Positions 61,024-64,000 of a stretch of DNA of 64,000 bases are shown here, one piece after another. The notes below the pieces were generated by a model. That model was not told the origin of the DNA. It saw only the letters and a list, made by a program, of their open reading frames with translations, and did not search any database. The stretch spans positions 124,001 through 188,000 of the forward strand of contig UQYG01000002.1 in the NCBI GenBank assembly GCA_900545275.1. Reading direction: 5' to 3'. Position numbers and translations under genes: made by a program. The DNA is from an uncultured Sutterella sp. (GTDB taxonomy: Bacteria; Pseudomonadota; Gammaproteobacteria; Burkholderiales; Burkholderiaceae_F). Numbering within the stretch: position 1 is the stretch's first letter; each line of letters begins with the position of its first letter.

Positions 61024-63645
61024 ATGTCATCTTTTTCCCGCGGTCCGATTCCTTCGGAAAACCTCTCTTTTCGCCACTCTTCCGTACGAAAACTCCTTTT
61101 TCTTTCCTGCGCGCTCCTTACCGCCGGCGCGCAATGCGCCGACGACCGCTTTACGCACAGCGCCGACCTGAAGAAATGGACCGTCGACGCCGTCCGCCAC
61201 GTTTACAGCGGCAGCGTGGACGGCTCCCACAACGGCAACCTCTTCACGTTTGCGCTCGGCGCAGGAGAGGAACTCTCGGAACTCGAGTTTTACGGGGCTT
61301 CGGACGCCGCCGTGCAAAACGGCAATCGACTGATTTTTACGGAAGGCGACTACCGGGCCAAAGACCCCGTGCAGGCATTTCACGCCGCCCACGGCGCATC
61401 GCGGGAAGCCGTCGGCAACGCCGTCTTGATCGAGGGCGGCAACTTTTTGCCGCCTGCGGCCGGAACGAACCGCCTCATCGAATTCACGGCGGCCGAAGGA
61501 ACGGGCGACATGAGCGACAACCGCATCGACGTCGCGGGCGGCGACTTCGGAGCGCAGTCAAAATTCACAGCTGCGAACAATACGGCGGAAGCCGAAGACG
61601 CCCGGGGAGACGCCTTTGCGCTCACGGACAACGTCGTTTCCATCACGGGCGGCACCTTCCGTACGGACGCCGACGTCGAGGTTGCGTACTCGGAAACGGG
61701 AACGCTCGCACGCAACCGTCTCATGATCCGGGGCCTCGCGAACGGCCGCTTCAACATGGCCTACGCCGCCAACACCGAGAGCGGCAACGCTTCAGAGAAC
61801 GCGATCGTCATCGAAAAGGCCTCAAACCTCTACGTGCAGGTCGACCTCTTCGCCGCCTCGGCGGGTTCGGCCGCGCCGTCGACGCTTGCCGACAATCTTC
61901 TTTTCATCGCCGATTCCTCGATCGACTCGTCGTCGCTCGGCGCCGCCATGAATCCGAGCGGCGACGTCGTCGGCAACCGAGTCGACATCAGGAACTCGAC
62001 GCTCAGGAGTTCCTCGGGCGGCAACATCTTCGTCTACGGCGGCCTCCACCAAGGCTATGGAGGTCTCGACGGGAAGATCGCCGGAAACTTCATCCGCCTT
62101 GAAGACGTGACGCTCGACCTCAAGGACCGTCAAGCCGCTTTTTTCATCGCCGGCCAAATCTCCGCTTCCGAAGGAGGCGTACTGACGAACAACACCGTCG
62201 AACTCGCCGGAGACGGCAGTTGGGACGAGCGACTCGCTCAGGCCCGGCTCGTGGGCGCCGGGCGCTTCGGCGGGACGGGAGGAGACGACGTTCGAGAGAA
62301 CGCCCTGCGGCTCTCCGGTTGGCGGGGCGTCGTGTCGTCGGTAAAGGGCTTCAACACGATCGAGCTCTCAAACATTCCCTGGGAAGCGGAAAGCACCGTG
62401 CTCCGAGTCGACATGCGGCCGTATGACGACTGGGAGGAAATCGTCACGGAGGAAACGCTGGATCTGAGCGGCACGACCTTCGCGTTCGTCGACGGGGGCT
62501 TCGTTTTTGAAGGGGGCGCCGACGCCCACTTGGGGGAATCGATGACGCTCCTCGAAGCGGGCGAACACTCCGAGCTCTTGCTCAATCCTCTTTACGAAGG
62601 CGAAGGACAAGCGGTAACGCTCACGACGGGTATCACGACCGAGGTCGAAGGCCGGATCAGGAACGCCGAGGACGCAAAGTCGATCGTTCTCGAGCTCGAG
62701 GACGCGCCCGCTCCCAACCGGCAGCTCGCACTCGTTTCGAACCAGCGCAACGCCGCGGTCACCTTCCTCGGGCAAGCGGCGGAAATCGTGGGGGACACGC
62801 TCACCGAACCTTCGAGAGACCAGCGTTGGGGACCCCGAACCTTCGCGGTGATGTCGGCAGCGGACGTGAAATACGAATCCGCCGGGAGCCTCACGGTGCG
62901 GGGAATGAACTTTCTCGCCGGCGCAGGCACGAGCGTTGCGACCGGATCGGGAGCCGCCCGCATCAATTTCTTTGCGGAAATCGGGCGCGGCGAATTCGAC
63001 GACTCGATGCGGCTTTCCGGCGTCACGCGCCGGGTGGACGGCACGATGAGCTACTGCGGCGTCGGCACGTCCGCAAGGCATCTCTTTCACAACGGCTTCT
63101 ACACGGAAGGGTCGCTTCGCGTCGGGCGCTTTGAGAACGACGTCGAGCACGGACTCGTCGGGGCCGACGCACGCTCGCACGGCTACGGAACGCACTCGCT
63201 CTACGCCGCGGCCCATGCCGGCGTCGGGCGGATTTTCCCGCTTGCAACCGACGCCAAACTCGAAGTCTTTGCAAAGTACTTCCTCACTTATCTTCCCGGC
63301 GACACCGCGCACGTGAAGGATTCGGACGGCACGACGACGCTGCGCTTCGAGAGCGTCGACGACCACCGCGTGCGCACGGGAGTGCGTCTTTCGGCGCCGG
63401 CGGGCGACTGGCAGGGGTATCTCGGCGCGGCCTTCGAGTACGACTTTTCGGAAAAGCCCCGCAACGAAGCGAACGGCGTAGAAATCCTCGGGAGCGAACC
63501 GATCCGCGGCACGACGGGAATCGGCGAGGCGGGGCTGCGTCACGCCGGGACCGAATCGCCCTGGCTCTTTGACCTGAGGCTTCGCGGCTACTGCGGAAAA
63601 CGGGAGGGCGCGAGTCTGAAGCTTGAGGCCGAGTACATTTTCTGA
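61024..63645 (+). CDS. Autotransporter-like protein, about 873 aa
   Basis: The start is uncertain: ATG 61024 (MSSFSRGPIPSENLSFRHSS) or ATG 60967. Either precedes a Sec core KLLFLSCALLTAGAQC. The passenger (to about 600) has repeated ...DNxxxIxGG-(x)-F/D... units typical of beta-helices (NRIDVAGGDFGAQ, NVVSITGGTFRTD). The barrel third (from about 620) contains GRGEFDDSMRLSGVTRRVDG, LYAAAHAGVGRIFPL and YLGAAFEYDFSEK, and ends LKLEAEYIF with a terminal Phe. The segment TGIGEAGLRHAG is a late barrel strand. It is the sole plus-strand autotransporter in this half and lacks the C-tract element. Passenger function unknown. Confidence 0.87.
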   Translation: MSSFSRGPIPSENLSFRHSSVRKLLFLSCALLTAGAQCADDRFTHSADLKKWTVDAVRHVYSGSVDGSHNGNLFTFALGAGEELSELEFYGASDAAVQNGNRLIFTEGDYRAKDPVQAFHAAHGASREAVGNAVLIEGGNFLPPAAGTNRLIEFTAAEGTGDMSDNRIDVAGGDFGAQSKFTAANNTAEAEDARGDAFALTDNVVSITGGTFRTDADVEVAYSETGTLARNRLMIRGLANGRFNMAYAANTESGNASENAIVIEKASNLYVQVDLFAASAGSAAPSTLADNLLFIADSSIDSSSLGAAMNPSGDVVGNRVDIRNSTLRSSSGGNIFVYGGLHQGYGGLDGKIAGNFIRLEDVTLDLKDRQAAFFIAGQISASEGGVLTNNTVELAGDGSWDERLAQARLVGAGRFGGTGGDDVRENALRLSGWRGVVSSVKGFNTIELSNIPWEAESTVLRVDMRPYDDWEEIVTEETLDLSGTTFAFVDGGFVFEGGADAHLGESMTLLEAGEHSELLLNPLYEGEGQAVTLTTGITTEVEGRIRNAEDAKSIVLELEDAPAPNRQLALVSNQRNAAVTFLGQAAEIVGDTLTEPSRDQRWGPRTFAVMSAADVKYESAGSLTVRGMNFLAGAGTSVATGSGAARINFFAEIGRGEFDDSMRLSGVTRRVDGTMSYCGVGTSARHLFHNGFYTEGSLRVGRFENDVEHGLVGADARSHGYGTHSLYAAAHAGVGRIFPLATDAKLEVFAKYFLTYLPGDTAHVKDSDGTTTLRFESVDDHRVRTGVRLSAPAGDWQGYLGAAFEYDFSEKPRNEANGVEILGSEPIRGTTGIGEAGLRHAGTESPWLFDLRLRGYCGKREGASLKLEAEYIF

Positions 63646-63696
63646 GAGACGGGCTCTTCGAACTGCCGAGATCAAAGAAACTCCCCCGACCTTTCG

Positions 63697-63757
63697 AAGA
63701 AGCCCCGCAATGATGCCCAGAGTCTGAGATCGCGCTCTCATGCGTCCGGGGCTTCTT
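63697..63757. terminator. Long-loop inverted repeat after the autotransporter
   Basis: AAGAAGCCCCG (63697-63707) and CGGGGCTTCTT (63747-63757) are perfect 11-bp arms 39 bases apart. They sit between the convergent autotransporter and the small ORF. They could form a terminator, or be ends of a small mobile element. Confidence 0.45.
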
Positions 63758-63989
63758 GAAGCCGGGCAACGGGTTGGGCAGCCAGGTGTTCGGGCAGCGT
63801 CGGATCCACGGCGGCCGTCACCTTGCGAAGGAAACTCGCTCTTGCAAATCCCACGCGACGGGCCGTGCCGGACTCGAAGGCAAACACCATCTGAACCGCC
63901 GTGGAACAGATCCCGTAGAATTTGGACGCCGCCAGCGCGCCCAGAGGCACCGTTCTCTCTGCCGCAGTGGGACTGATCGGACGACGCAT
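63738..63989 (-). CDS. Hypothetical protein (83 aa)
   Basis: A short frame, MRRPISPTAAERTVPLGALA, then ASKFYGICSTAVQMVFAFES and an Arg/Ala-rich end. It was not recognised. It may extend past the window edge at its N-terminus, since the start codon lies 11 bases from the end. Coding status is doubtful, because the inverted repeat arm at 63747 lies inside it. Confidence 0.25.
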   Translation of the reverse strand: MRRPISPTAAERTVPLGALAASKFYGICSTAVQMVFAFESGTARRVGFARASFLRKVTAAVDPTLPEHLAAQPVARLQEAPDA

Positions 63990-64000
63990 GCCGTCCCGCC

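Noticed and set aside
1..64000. Search for CRISPR repeats, tRNA cloverleafs and rRNA.
   Set aside because: No regularly spaced identical repeats or tRNA-like arms were noticed by eye; a dedicated scan (tRNAscan-SE, a CRISPR finder) was not possible and could still find a weak case.

Overview
The window is GC-rich DNA of a Gram-negative bacterium, most likely a gut betaproteobacterium of the family Sutterellaceae (Burkholderiales). This placement is inferred from gene content: a Tat-exported molybdoenzyme operon with its TorD-type chaperone, a di-haem cytochrome c peroxidase, DcuC plus isoaspartyl dipeptidase (an amino-acid and dicarboxylate lifestyle), and an unusual density of autotransporter genes. 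No rRNA, tRNA, CRISPR array or intact insertion sequence was seen.

Layout. 0-4 kb: an OmpR-type regulator with the start of its kinase, a nuclease relic, a Tat-exported DUF362 protein, and a sensor kinase whose own regulator survives only as a tail. 5-13.4 kb: a six-gene plus-strand respiratory operon (molybdopterin catalytic subunit, four-cluster ferredoxin, DmsC-like anchor, TorD-like chaperone, NapG-like ferredoxin, and a NapH-like membrane protein fused to a GltD-like FAD/NAD(P) domain), closed by a perfect 34-bp palindromic terminator. 13.6-26 kb: three autotransporters, a LysR regulator divergent from a cytochrome c peroxidase, a PepSY protein and a decayed autotransporter tail. 26-29 kb: a broken hipBA copy beside an intact one, and a PepSY relic. 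29-39 kb: a GNAT acetyltransferase, two HAD phosphatases (one SerB), a phosphodiesterase/alkaline-phosphatase-fold enzyme, and a dipeptide/oligopeptide ABC importer with a two-in-one ATPase. 39.5-47.3 kb: two more autotransporters separated by a duplicated flank. 47.8-56.4 kb: a minus-strand cassette of MoxR/CobS-like AAA+ ATPase, HExxH+VWA protein, MOBH-relaxase-like protein without its catalytic residues, TraD-like coupling ATPase and a DUF4400 membrane protein, with no mating-pore genes in view. 57-60 kb: iadA-dcuC and a transposase fragment. 61-63.6 kb: a sixth autotransporter.

Two observations stand out. First, four of the six autotransporter genes carry the same upstream element, ATTAGGG followed by a short spacer and a C-tract of up to 10 bases. 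This looks like a shared control element and a possible slipped-strand phase switch. Second, the 47.8-56.4 kb cassette keeps the cytoplasmic, DNA-handling side of an SXT/PFGI-type conjugation system, but its relaxase has lost the His and HD metal ligands, and autotransporters occupy the place where pilus genes would normally follow. It may be a decayed integrative element or a repurposed machine.

The window is rich in relics: a deletion scar between divergent genes, two autotransporter tails, a hipBA copy with identifiable lesions, a PepSY remnant, a DUF4400 remnant, an AlbA-like stub and a transposase end. It reads as an accessory region shaped by repeated duplication and deletion.
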